This document shows positions 7,565 through 14,184 of a DNA stretch of 22,694 bases, piece after piece. The position numbers and the translations under genes are program-made. Below the pieces are notes generated by a model. It did not search any database, had not been told where the DNA came from, and saw only the letters and a list, made by a program, of their open reading frames with translations. The DNA comes from CAZOWL01 sp964583605 (lineage in GTDB: Bacteria > Pseudomonadota > Gammaproteobacteria > Chromatiales > Chromatiaceae). Each line of letters starts with the position of its first letter. Position 1 is the stretch's first letter. Location of the stretch: assembly GCA_964583605.1 (NCBI GenBank), contig CAZOWL010000073.1:1-22694 (forward strand), given 5' to 3'.

Positions 7565-8046
7565 CGAGCAACGCTGAGGACGCAGCTCTCCTGCAAGAGG
7601 CGGAGACACTCGACTGGAATGACCTGATCCCCCCCGAGTGGCGCCCCGAGCGGCTGCTCGCGGGTTATGACGTCGACAGGCTGAGCGACGATGACCCGCT
7701 TGCCCTCGACCTCATGGAGAGGCTCAGGGCACTCTGGGCCGGGGCACCAGTGGTCGCCGAGCTGGACGGCCGGCAGGTCAGGCTCCCGGGGTTCGTCGTG
7801 CCACTCGAGCTGGACGCGAGTGCAATCACCGAACTTCTGCTGGTGCCCTACTTTGGCGCCTGCATCCACGTCCCTCCGCCACCGGCCAATCAGATCGTCC
7901 TGGTGACGACCCGTCCCAGCCGCCCATACGAAGGCGGCCTCTTCGACACCGTCTGGGTTGTCGGACGGATGCGTGTCGCGCGCTTCAGCGGCGAGCTGGC
8001 TGAAGCCGGCTATCGGATCGAGGACGCACTCGTGAGCCCCTACTAG
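7561..8046 (+). CDS. DUF3299 family protein, copy 1
   Basis: The 161-aa product matches the DUF3299 family by LDWNDLIPPEW at its N terminus, the VRLPGFVVPLE segment and the signature LLVPYFGACIHVPPPPANQI at residues ~96-115. The biochemical role of the family is unknown. From memory, members occur as envelope proteins near MacB-like ABC transporters, including zinc-responsive operons of pseudomonads. The GTG start at 7561 overlaps the TGA of the lipoprotein ORF (GTGA), implying coupling. The frame is open upstream only to 7552, so there is no room for a signal peptide in this frame. The gene ends exactly at the boundary of the 702-bp repeat. Copy 2 at 14181-14666 encodes the identical protein. 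Confidence 0.85.
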   Translation: MTSNAEDAALLQEAETLDWNDLIPPEWRPERLLAGYDVDRLSDDDPLALDLMERLRALWAGAPVVAELDGRQVRLPGFVVPLELDASAITELLLVPYFGACIHVPPPPANQIVLVTTRPSRPYEGGLFDTVWVVGRMRVARFSGELAEAGYRIEDALVSPY

Positions 8047-8072
8047 TCTGGCTGCCCCAGATGCTCGCAGGG

Positions 8073-8245
8073 GTATCGGACCGGCGCCGACAGAACGCGG
8101 GCGATTGCAGGACATTGCAGGGGCAGTTGCGTGACGGCGCGCCGAGCAATCTAACCCCACAAGCGCTCGGGAGCATCCCAGGCTTGCGACGGTGTTTCGG
8201 CGGGTGGAGACGTTGCATGGGAGAGCTGACCCATGTGCGGCGCAG
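8073..8245 (+). pseudogene. Degenerate ORF, copy 1 (related to 15578-15837)
   Basis: The sequence aligns clearly but imperfectly with the sequence after the Uma2 gene (15578-15837). In one frame it reads DCRTLQGQLRDG and LTPQAL. After a frameshift it continues in another frame as LATVFRRVETLHGRADP, paralleling the second copy's LATAFRRVEALLGRSD. It is therefore the frameshifted and truncated relic of a short protein of ~85 residues. The family is not recognised. Confidence 0.6.
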
Positions 8246-8266
8246 ACCGTTCGAGCGCCTGATCGG

Positions 8267-8322
8267 GGTCGGTACCGATATCATAAAGTGCCGTCGATGC
8301 CGGTTCGATACCGATACCGACC
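8267..8322. repeat. GGTCGGTATCG-type hairpin
   Basis: GGTCGGTACCGATATC (8267-8282) and GATACCGATACCGACC (8307-8322) pair over 14 of 16 positions with a 24-nt loop. GGTATCGG-type dyads are frequent intergenic repeats in purple sulfur bacteria, as I recall. It lies 79 nt before the membrane-protein gene and could affect its transcript leader. Confidence 0.55.
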
Positions 8323-8400
8323 GCGAAAACTGAGCGACCTCGGATTCTTCGCAGTGGTGCACTAGAATCAGGCGCTATCCGCCCCGCATGGAGTCCGCCG

Positions 8401-8781
8401 ATGCAAGCGCAAGCCTTCGAGACCTTTCTCGCCGAGCACGACCAGGTACGCGCCGGGCTGGAGCGCGCCGCCCGGGCCGCCCCGGCCAAGGACTACGGCA
8501 TCGTCATCGACATGGCCGCCCTGGTCCTGCTCTTCCCGCTGGTCAGGTTCCTGCTGATCGATATCGGCCTGCCCTGGCTGGCCGCGCTGAAGCGATACTC
8601 TGAGGTCCAGCGGCGCCGGGTCGAGGACTGGATCGACGCCGAGGCCCTGTCCCACGGCCTGGACCCGGACGCCCTGGAGGCCGAGAGCCGCGCGCTGATG
8701 CAGGAGCTCGAGCAGACCACCGGCGCCGACGCCCGCGGCCAGTGGCAGCGGCTCGCCGAGCTGCTGAAGCCCGGCGACTGA
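8401..8781 (+). CDS. Small membrane protein paired with the CHAT protein
   Basis: The 126-aa product belongs to no family I recognise. It has an amphipathic N-terminal helix of ~30 residues, a hydrophobic stretch at ~33-62 long enough for one long or two short membrane segments (MAALVLLFPLVRFLLIDIGL), then a basic patch (LKRYSEVQRRR) and a charged helical C-terminal tail of ~55 residues. GGAG 7 nt before the ATG is a good ribosome binding site. It shares the high GC content of the downstream CHAT gene, 145 nt away, and only a palindromic element separates them. This suggests that it is the partner, membrane anchor or substrate of the CHAT protease. An effector role is inference. Confidence 0.72.
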   Translation: MQAQAFETFLAEHDQVRAGLERAARAAPAKDYGIVIDMAALVLLFPLVRFLLIDIGLPWLAALKRYSEVQRRRVEDWIDAEALSHGLDPDALEAESRALMQELEQTTGADARGQWQRLAELLKPGD

Positions 8782-8809
8782 GCCTCGGCGGCGTTTTCCG
8801 ATGTCGGCC

Positions 8810-8867
8810 GGATCAGCGATAGCGCATCCGCCACAGACCGAGCCGGCGGATGCGCTAGGCCTGATCC
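8810..8867. repeat. REP-like palindrome between the membrane-protein and CHAT genes
   Basis: The left arm is GGATCAG (8810-8816) plus AGCGCATCCGCC (8821-8832). The right arm is GGCGGATGCGCT (8845-8856) plus CTGATCC (8861-8867). All 19 arm bases pair, with a small internal loop and a 12-nt apical loop. There is no T-run, so it is a REP-type hairpin rather than a standard terminator. It could lower read-through or protect mRNA ends, giving the two genes unequal expression. Confidence 0.85.
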
Positions 8868-8913
8868 GCCCTACGGTGCCAACACCCGGACCCAGACCGA
8901 CGCGGCAAGACCC

Positions 8914-8919
8914 AAGGAG
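8914..8919 (+). promoter_or_regulatory. Ribosome binding site that decides the CHAT start
   Basis: AAGGAG lies 7 nt before the ATG at 8927. The open frame extends upstream to 8801, but that extension runs through the REP-like palindrome and has no domain similarity. The strong Shine-Dalgarno therefore favours 8927. Confidence 0.85.
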
Positions 8920-8926
8920 CCCCGGC

Positions 8927-11900
8927 ATGCCGACCCTGAACCTGCAGCAGACAGAGCTCGGCGGCGACCGCTACCGCATCGTCGTCTTCAGCGACCTGCC
9001 GTCGATGACCCTCCAGCACAGCGTCGACTTCGACTACCGGCTGAGCGCGGACGACCGGGAGGCGATGCGCTGGTACCTGGAGGACTACCTGGACAAGCCC
9101 TTCGCGCCCAACCCGGAGATCGCCGCGCGCAGCGAGGCGCGCATGGCGGCCCTCGGTAGCGCGCTGTTCGAGCGGCTCTTCGACGGCCGCAAGATGATCG
9201 AATGGTGGGGCCGGGCCAAGGATCGTCTGCCGGAGCTGCGCATCGAGGTCTCCACCAGCGTCGCCGCCGCCACGGCCATCCCCTGGGAGCTGCTGCGCGA
9301 CCCGGTCACCGGCACCGCGCTGGCGCTGGAGGCGAGCGAGTTCGTGCGCAGCCACCGCGACGCCAAACGCCAGCCGGCCGTGCCGGCACCGGCTGAGCCG
9401 TTGCGCATCCTGCTGGTCATCTGCCGCCCGCGGGAGGACCGGGACGTCCCCTTCCGCTCCGTCGCCGGCCAGCTCGTGCGCGGCTTGAACGACGCCGCCC
9501 GCCGCCAGGTGAGCCTGACGGTGTTGCGCCCGCCGACCTTCGAGCAGCTGAGCCGCACCCTCCACGACGCCAACAACGCCGGTGCCCCCTTCCATGTCCT
9601 GCACTTCGACGGCCACGGGCTCTATGCCGACGCCGAGGCCCTGAAGACGAGCTTGGGCGACCTGGACGCCCTGCGCTTCGACGCCGGCCGCAAGGGCGCC
9701 CAAGGCTTTCTGCTGTTCGAGGACCCGGATTCCGCGACCAACAGCGCCTTCATCAGCGGCACGCGCATCGGCGAGCTGCTGGTCAAGACCCAGACCCCGG
9801 TGCTGGTGCTGAACGCCTGCCGCTCCGCCCATGCCGAGACCCCCGAGCACGACGACGCAGCCCAAGACCCGAACCCCGGCGGCGAATCTACTGCTGCTCA
9901 TGGCACCGCCGGCGCCGAGCCCGCCTTCGGCTCCCTGGCCCAAGAGGTCATGGACGCCGGCGTCGCCGGCGTCGCCGGCGTCGTCGCCATGCGCTACAAC
10001 CTCTGGGTGGTCACGGCCACGCGCTTCGTCTTCGAGCTCTACCGCGCCCTGGTCCGCGGCCAAGGCCTCGGCAGCGCCGTCAGCCAGGGCCGCAAGCAGC
10101 TCCACGCCGAGCCGCGGCGGCGCATCGCCTACCAGGACATCCCGCTGCAGGACTGGCCCGTGCCCGTGGTTTTCGAGGCCGCCCCCATCCGCCTGCTGCC
10201 CCAGGCCCAAGAGACTGGCGGCTGGCAGCTGCGGCTCGGCGACGCCGGCCAGAGCGGGTCCGAGATGGGCTACTCGGAGCTGGGCCAGCTCCCGCCGACC
10301 CCGGACATCGGCTTCATCGGCCGCGACGAGACCCTGCTGGCGCTGGACCGCGCCTTCGACCGCGACCGCGTGGTCTTGCTGCACGCCTACGCCGGCGCCG
10401 GCAAGACGGTCACCGCCGGCGAATTCGCCCGCTGGTACCGACAGACCGGGGGCTTAAGCGACGGCGACGACGACGGCCCGGTGCTGTTCAGCAGCTTCCA
10501 GAGCTACCGGCCCCTGGCCCGGGTCCTCGGCGACTTCGGCGAGGTCTTTGCGTCGACGTTGGAGCAGCATGGCATCCACTGGCCCGCCATCACCGACCCG
10601 GCCCAGCGCCGCGACCTGGCCCTACAGGTCATGGCCCAGGTCCCGGTTCTCTGGATTTGGGACAACCTGGAGCCCGTCACCGGCTTCCCGGCCGGCGCCG
10701 AGTCCGCCTGGTCCACCGCCGAGCAGGCCGAGCTGCTCGCCTTCCTGCGCGCCGCCAAGGAGACCCGGGCCCGATTCCTGCTGACCTCCCGCCGCCCCGA
10801 GACCGCCTGGCTCGGCGACCTGCCCACCCGCATCCGGGTGCCGCCGATGCCCATGGCGGAGCGCGCCGCCTTCGCCGAGGCCCTGGCCGCCAAACAGCGC
10901 AAGCGCCTGCCCCTGGCGGACTGGCGCCCGCTGCTGCGCTTCACCGAGGGCAACCCGCTGACCCTGCTGATCGTCGTCCGCCAAGCGCTCTCGGAAGGGC
11001 TCGGCGAGCCCGACACCGACGCCGCCGCCATCCGTGCCTTCGTCGAGCGCCTGCGCGCCGGCGAGGCCAGCATCGCCGATGCCCAGGACGAGCGCCGCGA
11101 CCGCTCCCTGGCCGCCTCGCTGGGCTACGGCCTGGACCAGGCCTTCGACGACGCGCAGCAGCGCATCCTCGCGCTGCTGGTGTTCTTTCAGGGGTTTGTC
11201 GATGTGGATGTGTTGCAGTTCATGGGCAAACCTGAGTCGGACTGGTCCCTGCCCGCGCTGCGCGGCCAAGACCGCAAACGGCTCCTGCCCCTGCTGGAGC
11301 GCGCCGCTGACCTCGGCCTGCTGGAGGCCCTGGGCGGTGGCTATTACCGCATCCACCCGGCCCTGCCTTGGTTCTTCCGCCGGCTGTTCGATGCCTGCTA
11401 TGCCTGCTATCCCGCCGCCGAGGCCCCGGCGGCCGACCCCGACCCGGCCGACGGCGGCTCGGCAGCGGCACCACCGCCGACCCCAGCCGAGGCCGCCGTG
11501 CGGGCCTTCTGCGCGGCCATGGGCCTGCTGGGCAACTACTACCACAATCAATACGGCGCCGGCCGCCGCGAGGTCATCGGCGCCCTGCGCGCCGAGGAGG
11601 CCAACCTGCTCCAGGCCTGGCGGCTCGCCCGGCGGCACGGGCTCTGGGACGAGGTCATCGGCGCCATGCAGGGGCTGCGCCCACTCTACGACCAAACCGG
11701 CCGCCGCGCCGAGTGGGCGGCGCTGGTCGCGGCGGTCCTGCCGGACCTAGTGGCCGACGACGACGGCCCGCGGCCGGGGCACGAGGACCACTGGGGCCTG
11801 GTCACCGAGTACCGGGTCGGGCTCGCCCGGGAAGACCGCGATTGGGCCGAGGCGGAGCGGCTGCAGCGCCGCAGAGTGGACTGGGACGGCGAGCGCGCGG

Positions 11901-12682
11901 CGCCGCTGCTCGACCGGCCGGTGGACGGGCTCGACGGCGCGGAGCGCAACCGGCTGCGGACGCTGGCGGTGTCACTGAGCGGTCTGGCCGACATACAACG
12001 CGAGCAGGAGCACCCGGATTGCGTTGGCGCCTATGAAGAGGCCCTGGCGCTGGCCGAGCGGATCGGGGACAGCGCCGGCGCGGCCAGCTGCGCCTTCAAC
12101 CTGGGGCACGTCTACACGGGAACTCAGGGTGGTGTCCCGGCCCTCCGCGACCTGGCCAAGGCCGAGCACTGGTACCGCCGCAGCCTAACGCTGAGGCCCG
12201 ACGGCGACCACCAGGGCCGGGCGAGGTCGCTGGGCCAGCTCGGCGCCATCGCCTGGGAGCAGGCGAAAGAGGCCCAGGCCGGCGGGGACGCCGGGGAGGT
12301 CGACAACCGGGTCCGCGCCTCCCTGGGCCATTATCACCAGGCCCTGGACCTGCTGCCTGCCGACGCGGTGAACGACCTCTCCGTGACCCACAACGCGTTA
12401 GGGGTCATCTACATGAGCATCGGCCAGCTCGACACGGCCCTCCCGCACGATCAAGAGGACATCCGCATCTGCGAAGGGAGCGGCGACCACTACGGCGCAG
12501 CCCGGACCCGCTTCAACGTCGCCATCGCCCTGCTCCAAGCGCACCGCCACGCCGACGCCCTGGACTACGCCCACGCCGCCCTGCACGGCTTCCAGCGCTA
12601 CGGCGAGCGGGCCCAGCGCGACATCGACGATGCCCAGGCCCTGATCCACCGCATCGAGGCCGCGGCGCAGGGCCGCACCTAG
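8927..12682 (+). CDS. CHAT protease - P-loop NTPase (NB-ARC/NACHT-like) - TPR protein
   Basis: The 1,251-aa product has three parts. Residues ~1-430 form a CHAT (caspase-like) peptidase: LHFDGHG with catalytic His230 and LNACRS with catalytic Cys298, followed by a Gly/Ala/Pro-rich insert (~305-335) and the usual C-terminal CHAT segment (YRALVRGQGLGSAVSQGRK). Residues ~465-850 form a signal-transduction NTPase: IGRDE, Walker A AYAGAGKT with Lys493, Walker B VPVLWIWDN with Asp579, then FLLTSRRPE and a GNPLTL motif as in NB-ARC/STAND proteins. Residues ~880-1250 are helical, with TPR-like repeats clearest from ~1030 on (ADIQREQEHPDCVGAYEEALALAERIGD). This is the NLR-like layout of sensor repeats, a switch and an effector protease. 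It would be expected to oligomerise on ligand binding and cleave a target. The gene is very GC-rich at third positions. Other genes of the module: the small membrane protein upstream. Confidence 0.9.
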   Translation: MPTLNLQQTELGGDRYRIVVFSDLPSMTLQHSVDFDYRLSADDREAMRWYLEDYLDKPFAPNPEIAARSEARMAALGSALFERLFDGRKMIEWWGRAKDRLPELRIEVSTSVAAATAIPWELLRDPVTGTALALEASEFVRSHRDAKRQPAVPAPAEPLRILLVICRPREDRDVPFRSVAGQLVRGLNDAARRQVSLTVLRPPTFEQLSRTLHDANNAGAPFHVLHFDGHGLYADAEALKTSLGDLDALRFDAGRKGAQGFLLFEDPDSATNSAFISGTRIGELLVKTQTPVLVLNACRSAHAETPEHDDAAQDPNPGGESTAAHGTAGAEPAFGSLAQEVMDAGVAGVAGVVAMRYNLWVVTATRFVFELYRALVRGQGLGSAVSQGRKQLHAEPRRRIAYQDIPLQDWPVPVVFEAAPIRLLPQAQETGGWQLRLGDAGQSGSEMGYSELGQLPPTPDIGFIGRDETLLALDRAFDRDRVVLLHAYAGAGKTVTAGEFARWYRQTGGLSDGDDDGPVLFSSFQSYRPLARVLGDFGEVFASTLEQHGIHWPAITDPAQRRDLALQVMAQVPVLWIWDNLEPVTGFPAGAESAWSTAEQAELLAFLRAAKETRARFLLTSRRPETAWLGDLPTRIRVPPMPMAERAAFAEALAAKQRKRLPLADWRPLLRFTEGNPLTLLIVVRQALSEGLGEPDTDAAAIRAFVERLRAGEASIADAQDERRDRSLAASLGYGLDQAFDDAQQRILALLVFFQGFVDVDVLQFMGKPESDWSLPALRGQDRKRLLPLLERAADLGLLEALGGGYYRIHPALPWFFRRLFDACYACYPAAEAPAADPDPADGGSAAAPPPTPAEAAVRAFCAAMGLLGNYYHNQYGAGRREVIGALRAEEANLLQAWRLARRHGLWDEVIGAMQGLRPLYDQTGRRAEWAALVAAVLPDLVADDDGPRPGHEDHWGLVTEYRVGLAREDRDWAEAERLQRRRVDWDGERAAPLLDRPVDGLDGAERNRLRTLAVSLSGLADIQREQEHPDCVGAYEEALALAERIGDSAGAASCAFNLGHVYTGTQGGVPALRDLAKAEHWYRRSLTLRPDGDHQGRARSLGQLGAIAWEQAKEAQAGGDAGEVDNRVRASLGHYHQALDLLPADAVNDLSVTHNALGVIYMSIGQLDTALPHDQEDIRICEGSGDHYGAARTRFNVAIALLQAHRHADALDYAHAALHGFQRYGERAQRDIDDAQALIHRIEAAAQGRT

Positions 12683-12991
12683 CGCGGCGCACGCCTGGGA
12701 ACGCCCAGCGGCGCTGGAGCCAGGAGGGTCGCCGATGATGCACCGCGCTGGACGGCCGGCCGTGCACGCGCGCTCGTACCGGCCCGGACGCCGACGGATA
12801 GGAGATCCAAGCCACCCTGAGCGTCCAGATGGGATTGGGACTTGAGGTTGGCGGGGGCGGGATGCGCCGTCAACACCCAGCCGCAGGCCTGACAGACGTG
12901 GCCAGTAGTGCAATTGCGCGCGTCGCTGTCGCTGAGCCGCGATGGAGCAGCGAACACCCGAGCCAGGATGGTTTGGACTGGTACCCTATGG
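12683..12991. other. Intergenic region after the CHAT gene
   Basis: These 309 bases show no supported gene. A minus-strand reading frame across part of it contains a CxxC-type stretch (CQACGWVL), but the rest is low-complexity and it overlaps the toxin gene out of frame. No terminator with a T-run was found between the convergent CHAT and toxin genes. Confidence 0.45.
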
Positions 12992-13519
12992 TCAGGCGAG
13001 ACGCTGGACTTCGTCGATGATCTCCAGGAGTAAGGCCCCCTTGATGTGGAGCGTCGATCGGACCGGAATGGCTCGCAGCAATGCTTCGACTTCTCGCGAT
13101 GAACGCTGTCCGCGGCGGATCGAGCGCAGCAGGATGCCAATGGTTCCGTGAGCTGGGATCGACAGTCGTTGCGCGGCCAGCCTTGCCGCCGCGTCGTCTG
13201 TCAGGAATAGGCTGTCGTGATGCGTCGAGGCGATCGCCAGGGCCTCGATTTCTCCGGCGTGAAGCGGATAGGTGCCTGCGAGGGCGGCTACCGGAGACGG
13301 GATTGGCCGCGTAGGCGCTACGATCTCGCTGTGGGCGCCGATGCGCCCGAGGACGCCGCGACGGTGCTGCTCGACTTCCGAGACCACGGTCGGCGGTATG
13401 CGGCACCTACCGAAGTCGGCTAATAGATCCAGCGCGCCGAGCTCATCGAGATGGATCAGCGGCCCGGCATCCAAGACGACCAGGCGTGATGTGAGGCCCT
13501 CCGAATCAGTCTCTTCCAT
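12992..13519 (-). CDS. PIN-domain toxin (DUF3368/VapC-like)
   Basis: The 175-aa product is a PIN-fold RNase-like protein. It has VVLDAGPLIHLDELGALDLL with the first acidic residue, a PPTVVSEV segment, HAGEIEALAIA, and LFLTDDAAARLAAQRLSIP with the last acidic pair, then GTIGILLRSIRRG as in DUF3368 proteins. PIN toxins cleave RNA and are neutralised by their cognate antitoxin. The reading frame starts 14 nt inside the 3' end of the upstream antitoxin gene, the overlap typical of toxin-antitoxin operons. It is convergent with the CHAT gene and lies within the repeat-bounded island, where it could act as a stabilising module. The target RNA is unknown. Confidence 0.8.
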   Translation of the reverse strand: MEETDSEGLTSRLVVLDAGPLIHLDELGALDLLADFGRCRIPPTVVSEVEQHRRGVLGRIGAHSEIVAPTRPIPSPVAALAGTYPLHAGEIEALAIASTHHDSLFLTDDAAARLAAQRLSIPAHGTIGILLRSIRRGQRSSREVEALLRAIPVRSTLHIKGALLLEIIDEVQRLA

Positions 13520-13712
13520 GCAAGCCCCAGTCGATATCTTCGCGCACGAAGGTCTCTTGGAGATGCTCGCGGTGGGAGTCGAGGTAGCGTTGCAGCGCCT
13601 CGGTGATCAAGGCGTCCAGATCGGTCGCCTCGCCGCGGGCCACATGCTCTTGGGCGCGCCGCAGCAGGGCTTCAGGTATTGCGGTTCGGATGGGGGCATT
13701 CATGATCTTCAC
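13506..13712 (-). CDS. Ribbon-helix-helix antitoxin
   Basis: The product is 68 aa from a GTG at 13712, or 65 aa from the ATG at 13703 (MNAPIRTAIPEALL). The short N-terminal strand followed by two helices (LLRRAQEHVARG and LDALITEALQRYL) is the layout of a CopG/ParD-like DNA-binding antitoxin. The acidic tail (REDIDWGLHGRD) would wrap the toxin. It overlaps the toxin gene by 14 nt. Such antitoxins usually repress their own promoter, which would lie just beyond 13712. No operator was recognised. Confidence 0.72.
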   Translation of the reverse strand: MKIMNAPIRTAIPEALLRRAQEHVARGEATDLDALITEALQRYLDSHREHLQETFVREDIDWGLHGRD

Positions 13713-13964
13713 GCCGAGTCGCGGGTTGGGGCGGGTGGGTGCTCATCGGCTGCCGGGAAAGGACGTCACAGAGCACGCCGTGAGGCGCCCACCGCATCGC
13801 TGGACAACGATAGGGGTCCGTGCCTCGCCGTATCCTAATTGCACGGCGACCAGCCGATCAACTCAGGCCCGGAGGCCAGTCGATCCACTCATCGCGAGTG
13901 CGCCCTGGGGGGTCTGGTCTTGCCTTTTGACCCTGCCTCATGATTGTCACGCCGCTGCAGTGCA
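13713..13964. other. Right junction of the CHAT island
   Basis: This 252-base stretch lies between the antitoxin start and the right 702-bp repeat and must hold the toxin-antitoxin promoter reading leftwards. No clear promoter hexamers or palindrome were identified. Confidence 0.4.
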
Positions 13965-14041
13965 ATGGCATCGCCATCGATCGTGCCGTCCATGACCCCC
14001 GCATCCAGACGCTACCCGCTTATCAAGCGTCCCGGAAGTAA
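13940..14041 (+). pseudogene. Tail of the SagB-type nitroreductase, second copy
   Basis: An open frame of 33 codons from ATG 13940 runs into the right repeat. From Asn9-Gly-Ile it encodes the same final residues as the remnant ending at 7421 (HDPRIQTLPAY), with Glu-to-Asp, Ile-to-Val and Ser-to-Ala changes. Its first eight codons are unrelated sequence. It is the fragment carried along by the duplication and is not a functional gene. Confidence 0.7.
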
Positions 14042-14184
14042 TGAGAGACCGATCCCGCACAATCACGACCCGGCCTTTCGGGCCGTCAGCCATCCTCTTG
14101 CTGCTCACGCTGCTGACTGGTGCGTGCAGCGAGACGCCCGACCCGTCGGCGTATCAAGCCGCCCCCGATGAGAACTGCGGGTGA
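14041..14184 (+). CDS. 47-aa lipoprotein-like ORF, copy 2
   Basis: Identical in sequence to the ORF at 7421-7564: signal-peptide-like hydrophobic core, possible lipobox Cys29 and short tail, with its TGA overlapping the GTG of the DUF3299 ORF. It shares the same possible one-base frameshift, so that change predates the duplication or was spread by gene conversion. Confidence 0.6.
   Translation: MRDRSRTITTRPFGPSAILLLLTLLTGACSETPDPSAYQAAPDENCG

Larger units (their letters stand above)
7345..8046 (+). repeat. 702-bp direct repeat, left copy
   Basis: Identical to 13965-14666 at an offset of 6,620 bp except for four mismatches by eye: 7361 G/T, 7368 A/G, 7407 T/G and 8040 C/G. The 632 bases between 7408 and 8039 are identical. 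The right boundary coincides with the stop codon of the DUF3299 gene. It contains the end of the nitroreductase remnant, the lipoprotein ORF and the whole DUF3299 ORF. No transposase or terminal inverted repeat is inside, so it is a segmental duplication rather than an IS. Confidence 0.97.
8047..8400. other. Left junction of the CHAT island
   Basis: This 354-base region after the left 702-bp repeat holds a decayed ORF copy (8073-8245), a GGTATCG-type hairpin (8267-8322) and the leader of the membrane-protein gene. TAGAAT at 8363-8368 resembles a -10 hexamer, without a convincing -35 partner. GGAG at 8390-8393 is the ribosome binding site for the ATG at 8401. Confidence 0.5.

Noticed and set aside
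8401..8781. Small membrane protein as a bacterial gasdermin
   Set aside because: At 126 aa with one long hydrophobic helix it lacks the size and beta-rich fold of gasdermins. Only a functional analogy is possible.
8855..10384. Minus-strand ORF of 509 codons, and other long minus ORFs at 10622-11695 and 17087-18550
   Set aside because: They lie opposite strongly supported CHAT and Hsp70 genes. Their products are repetitive Gly/Ala/Gln/Val-rich sequence typical of antisense frames in GC-rich DNA.
12679..13140. Minus-strand ORF with a CQACGW zinc-ribbon-like stretch
   Set aside because: It overlaps the better-supported toxin gene in another frame, and only ~20 residues look protein-like. Possibly a relic, but not supportable.
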